A stretch of DNA of 64,000 bases from Citreicoccus inhibens (GCF_019039035.1 NZ_JAHNZT010000036.1:1-64000); one strand, 5' to 3'. Positions 42,620 through 52,921 are shown, numbered from the stretch's first letter. The notes: generated by a model not told the origin, from the sequence alone. Numbers and translations are program-made.

Positions 42620-45600
42620 CTAGCTGGCCAGGGCCCGCGGGGTGGCGGGTTCGGTGGGCACGATGAAGTTCGTGCGCGAGGTGTCCGTGCCGAGCGTGTT
42701 CTTCACCTGGACCGCTCCACTGCGCGCGCCCTGTGGCACCGTGAAGGTCAGCCGCGTGTCGCTCAGCACCTGGACATGCGTCGCGGGCTGCGTGTCCACG
42801 CTCACGCCTGTCACGCCGGTGAATCCCGAGCCCTCCACCGTCACCAGGGTGCCCGCGGGCCCCGAGGTGGGGGAGAGGGATTGAATGACAGGCTTGGCGC
42901 TGCTCTCCACCGCGAAGGTGTCCGACGTCACGACCGCGAGGTCGTTGGTGGCCACCTGGAGCAGTCCGCTCACCGCGCCCGCGGGCACGTAGGCCGTGAG
43001 CTTCGTGTCGCTCTGCACGCTGAAGCTCGCGCGCATGGCCGAGTCTCCGAAGCTCACCCGCTGCACCTGCGTGAAGCCGCAGCCCGTGAGCTGGATGGCC
43101 GTGCCCGCGACGCCGTGGCCCGGCGAGAAGCCCGTGACCGACAGGGGCACGGTGAAGACCTGCTTCGAATGCCCCGCGCCCAGCGAGTTGGTGACGACGA
43201 GCGCGTCCGTCACGGTGGCGCTGGAGAGCACCGCCATCAGCTCCGTGTCGCTGTGCACCTCGTAGCGCGCCACGGAGACCTTCCCCACGCTCACCGCCGT
43301 CGTCCCCGTGAAGCCGCTGCCCTGGAGGGTGAGCTGGGTGCCCGCGCCGCCCGAGTTGGGCGAGAAGCCGGTGACCTCGGGCGCGCGCTGGGGCTTCACC
43401 TCGAACGTGTCGCTGCTGCGCGCCTTGCCGCTCGGCGTGTCGACGAGGATGTTGCCTGTCACGGCGCCGGGCGGAACGGTGACGACGAGTGGGGCCTGGT
43501 CGCCGGCTCCCTTCACCTGGATGGCGGCCTCGGCGGTGGAGAGCTGGCCGAAGCGCACGCGCGTCGCGCTCGCCAGCCCGGTGCCGTCGAGGGTGATGGT
43601 GTCCCCCGCCTTGCCGGTCGTGGGCTTGATGCGCGAGATGGAAGGAGGCGTGACGTACTGGAAGGACTCCAAGGAGCGCGCGCTGTCTCGCGAGTTGCTC
43701 ACGTGGAGGACGCCGCTGGGCGCGTTGTTGGGGACGTAGGCGATGAGCTGCGCATCGCTCGACACCTCGAAGGACGCGGCGGGGGTGTTGCCGAAGCTGA
43801 CCTTCGTGGTGCCCGTGAACCCCGCGCCCGTGAGGGTGACGGCCGTGCCGCGTCCGCCGCTCGCGGGCGAGAACCCGTCGATGCGCGGGGCCGCGTCACT
43901 CAACACCGTGAAGGACATGTCTGTCTTCACCCGACCGCTGGACACGTCCGCGCTGATGGGGCCGCTCGTCGTCCCGCCGGGCGAGGTCGCGGTGAGCTGC
44001 GTGTCACTGCTCACCGTGAACGGAACCGAGACCCCCGGCGCGCCGATGTAGACATTCGTCGCGCTCAGCAGCCCATGGCCCGTCACGGTCACGCGTGTTC
44101 CGGCCACGCCCTGCTTCGGCGAGAAGTCGGTGAGGGCAGGCGCGGGCGTCACGCTGAAGGGCTGCGGGCTGGCTCCCGAGCCATGGGTGTTGGTGACGCG
44201 CACCGGCCCGGAGGTCGTCCGCAGCCCCACGCTCGCCACGAGCGAGGTGTCGCTGAGCACGGTGAAGGCCATGGCGGGCACGTCCTGGAAACTCACCGCG
44301 GTGGTGCCTGTGAAGCCGGTGCCCGTGAGGGTGACCTCGGTGCCCTCGGGACCCGCGGGCGGGTCAAGAGCAGTCACCACGGGGGTGACATTGCTCATCA
44401 CCGTGAAGGCATCCCAGGTGGCCTTGCCGCTGGGGGTGACGACGGTGATGGGGCCGCTGACCGCGCCGCTGGGGACCTGCGTGGACACCTGGGTGTCATT
44501 GGCCACGCACGCGCTCAGCAGGTTCTCGGAGAAGGACACCGTGGCGCCCGCCAGGTTGCTGCCGCGCAGCACCACCTTCTGACCCATCGTGCCGCTGCCC
44601 TGGCTGATGGCCGAGAGCGTGGGCGGAGGCGTCACGGTGAACGCGGTGGTGGAGGTGGCGGTGCCCGCGGGCGTGGTCACCTCGACGGGGCCGGTCGTCG
44701 CGGTGTCCGCGACGCGCGCCACGATGCGGTTGTCCGCCCAGCAACGGAAGTACGACGCGCGCGCCCCCGCGATGCGCACCGCCTTCACGCCGGTGAAGCC
44801 CGAGCCCGTCACGGTGACCATCGTCCCCGGCGCGCCTCCTGTCGGCGCGATGTCCGTGATGACGGGCGCGGCGGAGCTGGAGAGGGACTTCACCGTGCTC
44901 GGAGGAGGAGGAGCCGCGGGTGCGTACTGGCCTTGCAACACCAGTCCGGTGACGAAGTCGACGCCCTGGAGCGTGAGGTCCTGGAAGGCTGGCGCGTCCT
45001 TGGGGAAGCCCTGCTTGTCTCGCATCTTCTGGAGCGCCTGCGACTGCTTCCACGCCACCACGCCCATGAAGATGGCGCCGATGAGGCCCGTCACGAGCGA
45101 CAGCAGCGTGCCCAGCGCGAGGCTGGCCTCGTAGCTCACCACCAGCGGGTCATCCTGGTCTGGCGTGAGCGACACCTTGGGGTTGTCGATGTCGTAGTAG
45201 AGGGACTCGACGCCATCCTTCTTCCGCAGCTCCAGCGTGATGGTGCCGGACGCCTGGGTGACGAGGTGATGCGAGGTCCCCTTCAAGGACATCGCCAACC
45301 CCTTGCCATTGGAGACGGAGAGCTTGAAGGACGTCAGGTGAATGTCTTGTCCATTCACCTTGCCATCCACCGAATGCGTGAGGCCGAGTACGGGCGGCGA
45401 GCCCGTCACCTGGAGCGCGGACTCGGGGATGTGCAGGACCTTGGCCATGACGGGGCCCATCAACGTCAGCAGGCAGGTGTCGTCGATGGAGAGGCTGGTG
45501 TTCTGCGTCGCGGTGGTGGCGAGCCAGACGCTGGTCTGGACGGGCATGGGCAGCGGATCCACCGGCGGCGGGAGGTTGCCCGCCATCGCGAAGAGGACGA

Positions 45601-46714
45601 GGTCGGACTCGGGCTCCTGCGTCAGTCGGAACACGCCTGTCGTCGGCATGGACGCCGAGAGGTCACGCTGAGAGGGCTGCTTCGCGGAGATGCTGAGCTG
45701 TCGCAGGTACTGGAGCACGCCAGCCTCGAGTGGGTCCGCGTAGTCGGAGTCCGGGGTCACCTGCACGGTGAACGTGTTCTGTGGGTCGAAGAGCCAGACA
45801 TAGGTCTGGGCCTGCGGCGTCTCGTCTGGCGGGACGAGGCTGGCCTGCGAGCGGATGGCGGCTCCGCCCTTCACAGCGCCCTTCAGTCCGGTGACAAGGT
45901 TGACGAACTGGCCATTCGCATACGTCCAATCACCCACGAGCCCCGGGGTGCTCTGCGGGGGGACGAGGACGTTCATGGACTGCTGGAGCTGCGCGGGCGC
46001 GCGGACGACATTCCAGATGCGCGTGAGCGCGAGGTCTCCCGCGAGGTCCTCGCCAAACATGAGGTCAGCGCCCGAGGCCTGCTGACGTGAGCTCAAGCGC
46101 GCGGTGCCCTTGGGCTGACCATCCTGGAAGAAGGTGACGAGTTCCTGGTCGAGGGTCACCGCGACGTGGTGCCAGCTCCCATCGCTCATCACCGCGGGGG
46201 CGCCGGGCGCGACGCAGCGCTGCTCACCCCAGGTGAGCACGAGCTGATTGTCCTCCAGGCTGAGCGACAGGCCCTCGTGGCTCATGGACAGCAGGGTTTG
46301 CGGCCCGGTGCTCTCCGTGCGGACCCACGTCTCCAACGTGAGGGCGTAGCTGTTCAAGGCCCAGACTCCGCCCGGCGCGCCCGCCGAGGGCGCGGTCCCT
46401 GTCGTCGAGAGGAACCAGTCCCGGTAGACACACCCGAAGCCGAGGTTCGCCAGCTTCACGCCAATGGACATCATCCCCGAGACGAGGACGGCTTCCCGCG
46501 TGGTGACGAGCGCATAGGGCAACGTCAACACGAGCGCCCCCGCCGTCGTGTCGAGCGAGGGCGTCATGCTCGCGACGTCCAATTGCAACAGCAGCGACGC
46601 GTTCACGGGCACCACCACGGGCCTGGCTCCAGCGGTGGATTGGGTGATGAGCGTGGTGACGAGCGTCGGGTCGATGCCGATCGCGAGGTTCCATCCCAGG
46701 TTCACATCCGTCAT
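42620..46714 (-). CDS. Large LamG-like and nine-repeat IPT/TIG protein without a signal peptide
   Basis: 1,364 residues from the ATG at 46,714, which follows GGAGG-rich DNA. The N-terminus (TDVNLGWNLAIGIDP) is not a signal. Residues about 135-290 look like a concanavalin/LamG domain: YALTLETWVRTES, GSWHHVAVTLDQ, DLALTRIWNVVRAP. A mixed middle region follows, with one possible membrane-like helix (LGTLLSLVTGLIGAIFMGVV, about 560-580). Then nine IPT/TIG immunoglobulin-like repeats of about 80 residues, each with a form of GAPGTMVTVTGSGFTG. The middle faintly recalls tubular lipid-binding proteins. No toxin or enzyme motif. Confidence 0.75.
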   Translation of the reverse strand: MTDVNLGWNLAIGIDPTLVTTLITQSTAGARPVVVPVNASLLLQLDVASMTPSLDTTAGALVLTLPYALVTTREAVLVSGMMSIGVKLANLGFGCVYRDWFLSTTGTAPSAGAPGGVWALNSYALTLETWVRTESTGPQTLLSMSHEGLSLSLEDNQLVLTWGEQRCVAPGAPAVMSDGSWHHVAVTLDQELVTFFQDGQPKGTARLSSRQQASGADLMFGEDLAGDLALTRIWNVVRAPAQLQQSMNVLVPPQSTPGLVGDWTYANGQFVNLVTGLKGAVKGGAAIRSQASLVPPDETPQAQTYVWLFDPQNTFTVQVTPDSDYADPLEAGVLQYLRQLSISAKQPSQRDLSASMPTTGVFRLTQEPESDLVLFAMAGNLPPPVDPLPMPVQTSVWLATTATQNTSLSIDDTCLLTLMGPVMAKVLHIPESALQVTGSPPVLGLTHSVDGKVNGQDIHLTSFKLSVSNGKGLAMSLKGTSHHLVTQASGTITLELRKKDGVESLYYDIDNPKVSLTPDQDDPLVVSYEASLALGTLLSLVTGLIGAIFMGVVAWKQSQALQKMRDKQGFPKDAPAFQDLTLQGVDFVTGLVLQGQYAPAAPPPPSTVKSLSSSAAPVITDIAPTGGAPGTMVTVTGSGFTGVKAVRIAGARASYFRCWADNRIVARVADTATTGPVEVTTPAGTATSTTAFTVTPPPTLSAISQGSGTMGQKVVLRGSNLAGATVSFSENLLSACVANDTQVSTQVPSGAVSGPITVVTPSGKATWDAFTVMSNVTPVVTALDPPAGPEGTEVTLTGTGFTGTTAVSFQDVPAMAFTVLSDTSLVASVGLRTTSGPVRVTNTHGSGASPQPFSVTPAPALTDFSPKQGVAGTRVTVTGHGLLSATNVYIGAPGVSVPFTVSSDTQLTATSPGGTTSGPISADVSSGRVKTDMSFTVLSDAAPRIDGFSPASGGRGTAVTLTGAGFTGTTKVSFGNTPAASFEVSSDAQLIAYVPNNAPSGVLHVSNSRDSARSLESFQYVTPPSISRIKPTTGKAGDTITLDGTGLASATRVRFGQLSTAEAAIQVKGAGDQAPLVVTVPPGAVTGNILVDTPSGKARSSDTFEVKPQRAPEVTGFSPNSGGAGTQLTLQGSGFTGTTAVSVGKVSVARYEVHSDTELMAVLSSATVTDALVVTNSLGAGHSKQVFTVPLSVTGFSPGHGVAGTAIQLTGCGFTQVQRVSFGDSAMRASFSVQSDTKLTAYVPAGAVSGLLQVATNDLAVVTSDTFAVESSAKPVIQSLSPTSGPAGTLVTVEGSGFTGVTGVSVDTQPATHVQVLSDTRLTFTVPQGARSGAVQVKNTLGTDTSRTNFIVPTEPATPRALAS

Positions 46715-46828
46715 GACTGCCTCCCCCCTCCAGGCGCCCCAAGCGCCTCGCAAGGTGGGAAGAGGATGCGCGACAGATATGGAGAAAGTGTGGAGCGCGC
46801 CCACGGCCCTGGGATGGAACCCGGGGGC

Positions 46829-47755
46829 TCAGGCCACGGTCAGGACGATCTTCCCGTGCGTCTTGCTCGTCTGAATCAACTCCTGCGCCTGACGCACGTC
46901 AGCCAGTGGCAGGACCTTGTCCATGCGGGGTCGCACGGCGCCCTTGGCCACGAGCCCCACCAGGTCCTCGAAGTCCTTCGTGTTCGGCTTCACGAGGAAT
47001 CGGACCGCGGTGCCAATGCCCATCGCGCGGGCCTTGTCCTCGTCGATGGCGTTCGCCGTGGCGGTGATGACGCCACCCTTCTTCACGAGCGGATAGGAGC
47101 GCGCGAGGACGTCCGCGCTGCGCGTCAGGTCGATGACCGCGTCGACTTCCTTGGCGAAGTCCTCGAAGCGCTGCGTCTGGTAATTGACGACCACGTCGGC
47201 GCCGAGCTGCTTCAAATAGTCGGCGTCCTCACCCGCGGCGGTGGCGATGACCCGCGCGCCCTTGGCCTTGGCGATCTGCACCGCCATCGCGCCCACGCCG
47301 CCCGCGGCGCCGTGGATGAGCAGCGTCTTGCCGGGCGCGGCCTTCGCCACCTGCGTGACGAGTTGATACGCGGTGAGGCCCGCCACGGGCAGCGCCGCCG
47401 CGGTCTTGTCATCCACCGTGTCTGGGATTCGCGCGAGCGCGCTGACTGGCACCGCGGTGTACTCGGCGAACGAGCCCGTCCGGCTCAAGCCATACACGCG
47501 GTCGCCCTTCTTGAGCTGGGTGACGTTCTTGCCGACGTCCGCCACGTCCCCCGCGAAGTCCTGGCCCACCACCACGGGCAGCTTCACCGGCAACACGTCC
47601 TTCATGACACCCTGGCGGAAGATGGTGTCGAACGGATTGACGCCCACCGCGTGGACGCGCACGAGCACGTCGTCTGGCCCGAGCGAGGGCATGGGCGCCT
47701 CCTCGAGCTTGAGTTCATCGACTCCACCGTAGTTGTGGATGCGAACGGCCTTCAT
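46829..47755 (-). CDS. NADPH quinone-reductase-like zinc-free MDR protein
   Basis: About 308 residues. The start KAVRIHNYGGVDELKLEE and PMPSLGPDDVLVRVHAVGVN are typical of the quinone oxidoreductase branch. The nucleotide-binding loop is LLIHGAAGGVGAMAVQIAK, and VIATAAGEDADYLKQLGADV binds the cofactor's phosphate side. The catalytic zinc ligands of alcohol dehydrogenases are absent. Cytoplasmic. It probably reduces quinones or reactive enones. It lies between the LamG/IPT protein and msrA, all on the same strand; msrA is a protein-repair enzyme, so an oxidative-stress link is possible but not shown. Confidence 0.88.
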   Translation of the reverse strand: MKAVRIHNYGGVDELKLEEAPMPSLGPDDVLVRVHAVGVNPFDTIFRQGVMKDVLPVKLPVVVGQDFAGDVADVGKNVTQLKKGDRVYGLSRTGSFAEYTAVPVSALARIPDTVDDKTAAALPVAGLTAYQLVTQVAKAAPGKTLLIHGAAGGVGAMAVQIAKAKGARVIATAAGEDADYLKQLGADVVVNYQTQRFEDFAKEVDAVIDLTRSADVLARSYPLVKKGGVITATANAIDEDKARAMGIGTAVRFLVKPNTKDFEDLVGLVAKGAVRPRMDKVLPLADVRQAQELIQTSKTHGKIVLTVA

Positions 47756-47875
47756 GGTGGCGCTCCTTCGCGTGAGCAGGGGTTATGTGCTCACGGAAGG
47801 TCGTCAGCCACTTGGAGACTGACAAGGCGAGCGAGGCGGCCGTCATGAGAGGCCCTTCCTCGCTCGCCCGGGGAC

Positions 47876-48532
47876 TCAGGCGCTGATGCCTACCCCGATG
47901 GGGCAGCTCACGCCCGTGCCGCCCACGCCGCAGTACCCACCCGGGTTCTTGTCCAGGTACTGCTGATGGTAGTCCTCCGCGTAGTAGTACGGCGGCGCGG
48001 GGAGGATTTCGGTGGAGATGTCTCCGTGGCCTCGGGCCTTGAGCGCCGCCTGATAGGCGTCTCGGCTCTGCTCGGCCGCGCGCTTCTGCGCGTCGCTCGT
48101 GAAGTAGATGCCGGAGCGATACTGCGTGCCCGTGTCATTGCCCTGACGCATGCCCTGCGTGGGGTCGTGGTTCTCCCAGAAGACGCGCAGCAACTGCTCG
48201 TACGAGACCTTCTTCGGGTCGTAGACGACGCGCACCACTTCATTGTGGCCCGTGAGGCCGCTGCAGACCTCTTCGTACGTGGGGTTGGGCGTCAGGCCCC
48301 CGGCGTAGCCCACCGAGGTGCTGTACACGCCCGGCACCTGCCAGAACTTCCGCTCCACGCCCCAGAAGCACCCCATGCCGAACACGGCGACTTCATCGCC
48401 TTCCGGAACGGGTCCCTTGAGCGGTGTGCCCAGCACCGTGTGGCGGGCGGGAACCGGCATCTCCGAGGCGCGACCGGGCAACGCCTCCTGGGGGGTCGGG
48501 AGCCTCAGCTTCTTCGGGGATGTGAAGAACAT
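47876..48532 (-). CDS. msrA: Peptide methionine sulfoxide reductase MsrA
   Basis: About 218 residues starting at 48,532; an earlier in-frame start exists but adds a leader overlapping the divergent gene. The active-site motif GMGCFWGVE is near residue 53, with the catalytic Cys. [13 protein letters not shown] and a C-terminal [12 protein letters not shown] supply the family segments, the last with the recycling Cys residues. It reduces methionine-S-sulfoxide in proteins. It has a short N-terminal extension relative to minimal MsrA, like the E. coli form. Confidence 0.93.
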   Translation of the reverse strand: MFFTSPKKLRLPTPQEALPGRASEMPVPARHTVLGTPLKGPVPEGDEVAVFGMGCFWGVERKFWQVPGVYSTSVGYAGGLTPNPTYEEVCSGLTGHNEVVRVVYDPKKVSYEQLLRVFWENHDPTQGMRQGNDTGTQYRSGIYFTSDAQKRAAEQSRDAYQAALKARGHGDISTEILPAPPYYYAEDYHQQYLDKNPGGYCGVGGTGVSCPIGVGISA

Positions 48533-48600
48533 GCTCCAGCAATAGCCTCCAGGGGGCAGGAATGCCATGTGGCCAGGGGTGTTCTAGCGTCCAGCCCGCC

Positions 48601-50217
48601 ATGCGCTCTCGACTTCTTGCCGCCCTCTGTCTGCTCGCTCCCGCCACCGTCCTCGCCGAGTCCGCTCCGGACGCCCGCTGCGCGGGAAAGCCTCAAGCCC
48701 GCGCCGCCCGCTTCTCCGCGAAGGCGATGAAGGGCGCCTCGCCCGCCGAGCGCTACGCCGCCTATGTCCGCGCCTGTGCGCTGAGCGACGTGGTGACGCT
48801 CACCCAGCAGCTTGTCCGCTTCCAGACAGTGAGCGCGGAGACGCCCGCGTCGAAGGGGCCCGAGGCCGAGGCCATGGGCCGCTTCCTCGCGCAGTGGGCG
48901 AAGGCGCACGGCTTTGACTTCCGCGCCGTGGGCGCCAACGACGTCTTCGAGCTGTCGTGGGGGAAGGGCGAGCCGCGGCTCGGGCTCATCTTCCACGGTG
49001 ACGTGGTGCCCGCTCCGGCGCACGAATGGAAGCGTCCGCCCTTCGAGCCGTACGTGGAGAACGGCCGCCTGTATGGCCGTGGTGTCGAGGACGACAAGGG
49101 CCCCATCGCCACGGGCCTCGTCGCGCTCGCGATGGCCAAGGAGCTGGGGCTCCAGCCGCAGGGCCGCATCCTCATCGCCATCGGCAACGGCGAGGAGGGG
49201 GATTGGACGGGCATGGGCCGCTACGCGTCGACCGAGCCGCTGCCCACGCATGTCATCTCGGTGGACTCGGGCTATCCGGTCAACGCCGCGCAGTCTGGCT
49301 TTGTCGCGTGGCACCTGGAGGCGCCGGTGGGCGCGCCGGCCGCCGCGGCGGGCGCCGCGAGGATGCGCGCGGTGAAGGCGCAGGCGGGCGAGTTCCTCAC
49401 GCAGGTGCCGGGACAGGCCACGCTGACCCTGGCGCCCACGGCGGGGCGCACGGGCGAGCAGGTGCTGGAGGACGTGCGCGCGGCGCTGGTCGAGGTGCGC
49501 AAGGCGCGCGCGGACCTGACGGCGGAGGCGGGCCTCGAGGGCGACGCGGTGGTGTTGACCACGCACGGCAAGGCGATCCACTCGTCGGTGGCGGACGAGG
49601 GGCACAACGCGATGTGGGACCTGGCCGCGGTGGCGGAGCGCCTGCCGCTGGAGGACAACGGCATCGCGGCCATGCTGCGCGTGGTGGCGCGGCGCTTCGA
49701 CGGCGACCACCACGGCGACAAGTTGGGGCTGGCGTACTCGGACACGTTGATGGGCCCGCTGCTGGTCGCGCCCACGGTGCTGCGCGTGCAGGACGGCAAG
49801 GTCACCTTGGACGTGAACATGCGGCGCCCGCGCGGACAGGACACCGCGACGTTCTCCGCGTCGCTGGAGAAGGCCGCCGAGCGCTTGGGGCAGGACACGG
49901 GCGGGCGCGTGAAGGAGGCGACGGGCCGCTACGTGGGCGACCCGCACGTCGCGGACACCTCGGGGCCGCTCGTCACCACGCTGCTGGACATCTACCGTCG
50001 GCACCGGAACGCGCCGGACGCGGTGGCGGGCTCGGTGCGCGGTGGCACGTACGCGCGGCTGTTCCCTCGCGCGGTGGACTTCGGGCCCGCCTTCCCCGGT
50101 GAGGAGTACACGGGCCATGCGCCCGATGAGTCCATCGCGTTGGAGACGCTGAGCGTGGGCACGCAGATGCTCTCGGAGGCGGTCCACACGCTGGCGCTGA
50201 CGCCCGCGCCTCGCTGA
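48601..50217 (+). CDS. Exported M20-family metallopeptidase/dipeptidase
   Basis: About 538 residues. A signal peptide ends TVLA-ESAP, from the ATG at 48,601. Metal ligands are visible as HGDVVPAP (His), GRGVEDDKGP (Asp), IGNGEEGDW (Glu-Glu) and VISVDSGYPV (Asp). The dimerisation domain fills the middle, and the C-terminal ligand His is in GHAPDESIALETL. The PepV/dipeptidase branch is likely from the Glu-Glu context and length. It would work in the periplasm on dipeptides or similar amides. It diverges from msrA, with 68 bases between the starts. Confidence 0.88.
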   Translation: MRSRLLAALCLLAPATVLAESAPDARCAGKPQARAARFSAKAMKGASPAERYAAYVRACALSDVVTLTQQLVRFQTVSAETPASKGPEAEAMGRFLAQWAKAHGFDFRAVGANDVFELSWGKGEPRLGLIFHGDVVPAPAHEWKRPPFEPYVENGRLYGRGVEDDKGPIATGLVALAMAKELGLQPQGRILIAIGNGEEGDWTGMGRYASTEPLPTHVISVDSGYPVNAAQSGFVAWHLEAPVGAPAAAAGAARMRAVKAQAGEFLTQVPGQATLTLAPTAGRTGEQVLEDVRAALVEVRKARADLTAEAGLEGDAVVLTTHGKAIHSSVADEGHNAMWDLAAVAERLPLEDNGIAAMLRVVARRFDGDHHGDKLGLAYSDTLMGPLLVAPTVLRVQDGKVTLDVNMRRPRGQDTATFSASLEKAAERLGQDTGGRVKEATGRYVGDPHVADTSGPLVTTLLDIYRRHRNAPDAVAGSVRGGTYARLFPRAVDFGPAFPGEEYTGHAPDESIALETLSVGTQMLSEAVHTLALTPAPR

Positions 50218-50227
50218 AGCGCTGACG

Positions 50228-51781
50228 TCACTCCTGGCCGGGCGGAGCGCGGCGCGGCCAGGTCACGGTGAAGGTGGTGCCCTCCTCCGCGGTGGAGCGC
50301 ACCCCCACCTCGCCCCCGTGCACCTGGGCAATCTGGCTGACGATGTAGAGGCCCAGGCCCAGGCTGCGCCGTCGCTGGGCGGCGGGGTCGGGCGCGCTCG
50401 GCGCTTTGAAGGGGTCGAACAGGCGCGGAAGCATCTCCGGCACGATGGGGTCGCCCAGGTTGTGGACCTCCATCCGCACGTCGTGCGCCTCACCAATGAC
50501 ACGCGTGCGCACGGGGGCCCCTTCTCGCCCGTGGCGCACGGCATTGACGACCAGGTTGCCCAGCACCTGGGCCACGCGGTCGGGATCCCAATCTCCCCAC
50601 GTGTCGCCGTGTGACTCCAGGCGCAGCTCGGGCGCGGGGTACGCCACCGCGAGCTCCTCCAGCGTTGTCCGGCACACCTCGGTCATGTCGACGTGCTGGC
50701 GCGTGACAGGGATGCCGCCGCCGAGCCGGCTGCGCGCGAAGTCCAGGATGTCGTTGATCATCCGCGTCATGCGCGCGGTGGAGGCGCGGATGCGCTCGAC
50801 CGCGCGCTGCTGGGGCGCGTCCAAGGGCTCGCCATGCCCGAGCAGAAAGGCAGACGCGGTGATGGCATGCAAGGGATTGCGCAGGTCATGGCCGAGCACC
50901 GCCAGGAGCTGCTCGCGGAAGTCCACCGCGCGCTGGAGCGCCGCCTCGGTGCGCTTGTGTTGGGTGATGTTCACCACGGAGCAGCCCACGCCGAGCAGCT
51001 CGCCGCTGGCGGTCCGCACCGGGAAGTAGTTGCTGAGCCAGCTGCGCTCCTCGCCGGTGGTCTCATCCTTCACGTTGAACTCGGCATCGCGGATGGGCTC
51101 TCCGGTGCGCAGCACCTGGAGCAGCAGCGGCCTCACGGGGTCCGCGACCGAGGCGGGGAGCACCTTGTCGATGTGGTGGCCCAGGTGGTCGGCCACGGGC
51201 ACGCGGTTGATGTCCGCGAGGGTCTGGTTGATGCGCAGGTAGCGCAGGTCGCGATCCAGGAAGGCCAGGCCCACGGGCGCCGTGGCGAGCAGCACATCCA
51301 CCAGGGCCAGGGAGTGCTCGGCTTCCTGCCGCGCGGCGCGCTCGCGGGCCCGGGCGTGGCTCGTCAGCGCGTGGGCCATGGCGCGGTCCAGGGCCGCCTC
51401 CAGCCGCTCCAGCTCCCCCGGAATGAGGGGACGTCCGCTCGCCTCCAGGCGCCGCAGCAGGCACTGGCGCAGGAGCGCGTACTCGGTGGCGAGCTCGCCC
51501 ACGTCGAAGCCCTGGCCCATCCGTGTCATCGCGTGGGCCTCGGCGGGGTGTGGATCAAACCGCTCCGGACCTTGCTCCACCGCGTCCGCGAGCGCGGCCA
51601 GCAGCGGGGGCATGGGGTCCAGCAACCCAGGGGCATGGGCGCGGCCGGCGTACTGGACCTGGGCCGCGCGTCGCCACGCCTCCAGCACGGCGTCGTGCTC
51701 GCGGCGCAGGAAGTCCGCGGCGCGGAGCCCGTCCGCGCGTCTGGTGATGGTCTCCATGCAGGGGGAGTCTGGCTCCTGCAT
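50228..51781 (-). CDS. PAS-domain sensor histidine kinase with RsbR-like N-terminus
   Basis: About 517 residues. The start at 51,781 has AGGAGG 6 bases upstream; a second in-frame ATG lies 8 codons on. The N-terminal 135 residues (MPPLLAALADAVEQGPERFD, VGELATEYALLRQCLLRRL) look like an RsbRD-type four-helix sensor. The PAS part runs about 145-280 (APVGLAFLDRDLRYLRINQT). The kinase has AVLGHDLRNPLHAITASAFL (His near 296) and RRRSLGLGLYIVSQIAQ in the catalytic domain. It has no membrane span, so it senses inside the cell. No response regulator adjoins, so the partner is elsewhere. Confidence 0.88.
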   Translation of the reverse strand: MQEPDSPCMETITRRADGLRAADFLRREHDAVLEAWRRAAQVQYAGRAHAPGLLDPMPPLLAALADAVEQGPERFDPHPAEAHAMTRMGQGFDVGELATEYALLRQCLLRRLEASGRPLIPGELERLEAALDRAMAHALTSHARARERAARQEAEHSLALVDVLLATAPVGLAFLDRDLRYLRINQTLADINRVPVADHLGHHIDKVLPASVADPVRPLLLQVLRTGEPIRDAEFNVKDETTGEERSWLSNYFPVRTASGELLGVGCSVVNITQHKRTEAALQRAVDFREQLLAVLGHDLRNPLHAITASAFLLGHGEPLDAPQQRAVERIRASTARMTRMINDILDFARSRLGGGIPVTRQHVDMTEVCRTTLEELAVAYPAPELRLESHGDTWGDWDPDRVAQVLGNLVVNAVRHGREGAPVRTRVIGEAHDVRMEVHNLGDPIVPEMLPRLFDPFKAPSAPDPAAQRRRSLGLGLYIVSQIAQVHGGEVGVRSTAEEGTTFTVTWPRRAPPGQE

Positions 51782-51967
51782 CACCCACCTCCTGGGGGGC
51801 GCTCGCCCATGCCGCCTTCTCCTCAGTCTGGACACGCTGGTGCCCAATGGCCTCGTCCCCGCGTCGGAGGAGGGCCGCGCGAGCGCCCGCTGGAAGTGTC
51901 TGCCCCTGGCCGCGGCGTCGACGGCGAGGCTGTGGGGCCGCACGCGCTCGGGTAGGGTGTCCGGAAG

Positions 51968-52912
51968 ATGCGCACCCTTCTGCTCTCCCGCTCCGATGTG
52001 TCTCGCAACCTCCAGTCGCCGCTGCTGCTGGAGGACCTCCGCGAGGGCTGTCGCGCCGATGCCCTGGCCCGCACCGTGGCCGCGCAGGGCCCGCGCGTGT
52101 CCCTGCACCTGGGAGGCACCGCGATGGTGCGCTTCCCCGGCTGTCTGCCGAATGTCCCCGCCTATTCGGTGAAGGTGAGCGCGCGGTTTCCGGCGCGGGC
52201 GCCCGCCGTCCAGGGCGTGGTTCAACTGCACGACCTGGGCACGGGCGAGCTGATGGCGGTGATGGACTCGGGTCACCTGACGGCGGTGGGCCTGGGCGTG
52301 ATGGGCGCGCTGGGCGCGGATGTGTTGGCCCGGCCCGAGGCTCGCCGCGTGGCGCTGCTGGGCACGGGCGCCTCGCTGGTGTTGCAGCTCAAGTCACTGC
52401 GGCTGGTGCGCTCGCTGGAGCATGTGCGTGTGTTTGAGCCAACGGATGCCTCGCGCACGGCCGCGCTCGCCGCGCGCCTGTTCACCGAGCTGGACGTGCC
52501 GGTGCGCGTGGCGGAGTCGCAGGAGGAGGCCCTGGTGGACGCGGACCTCATCGTGGTGGACCTGGCGAGCCGCCAGCCCCTGCCGTCCCCGAGCCAGCTA
52601 CCTCCGGGGGCGCACCTCACCGTGTTGGGAATGGATGAGTCCGGCGGTGGGGACGCGGCGGTCCTGCTGCGCCAGCAGACCCTCTTCGCGTGCGATCACC
52701 GTGGACTGCTGATGGGCCCCGCGGCAGTGGAGCCCGGCCCGGTGGAGCTGGGCGAGGTCCTCGCGGGCCTCAAGCCCGGCCGCACGTCCGCGTCGCAGGT
52801 GACGGTGTTCGCCCCGGTGGGGCCGCCGCTCATGGACCTGACGGCGGCGTGGCACGTGTACCAGTCCGCGCAGGCCGATGAGGCACTGCACGGGCTGGAC
52901 TTCGGCGGGTGA
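51968..52912 (+). CDS. Ornithine cyclodeaminase/mu-crystallin family protein
   Basis: About 314 residues. The family is indicated by PAYSVKVSARFP, with the catalytic-site Lys, VQLHDLGTGELMAVMDSGHL, and the NAD-binding GALGADVLARPEARRVALLG followed by GTGASLVLQL. DLIVVDLASRQPLP and VTVFAPVGPPLMDLTAAW are also family-like. Some members deaminate ornithine to proline; others reduce imines such as ketimines. The exact substrate is unknown. It diverges from the PAS kinase and converges on the TPR gene, with the two stops 9 bases apart. Confidence 0.82.
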   Translation: MRTLLLSRSDVSRNLQSPLLLEDLREGCRADALARTVAAQGPRVSLHLGGTAMVRFPGCLPNVPAYSVKVSARFPARAPAVQGVVQLHDLGTGELMAVMDSGHLTAVGLGVMGALGADVLARPEARRVALLGTGASLVLQLKSLRLVRSLEHVRVFEPTDASRTAALAARLFTELDVPVRVAESQEEALVDADLIVVDLASRQPLPSPSQLPPGAHLTVLGMDESGGGDAAVLLRQQTLFACDHRGLLMGPAAVEPGPVELGEVLAGLKPGRTSASQVTVFAPVGPPLMDLTAAWHVYQSAQADEALHGLDFGG

Positions 52913-52921
52913 GGCGAGCGG

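Noticed and set aside
42776-46090. 1,104-codon open plus-strand frame opposite the LamG/IPT protein
   Set aside because: Antisense artefact; the minus strand carries nine clear IPT repeats.
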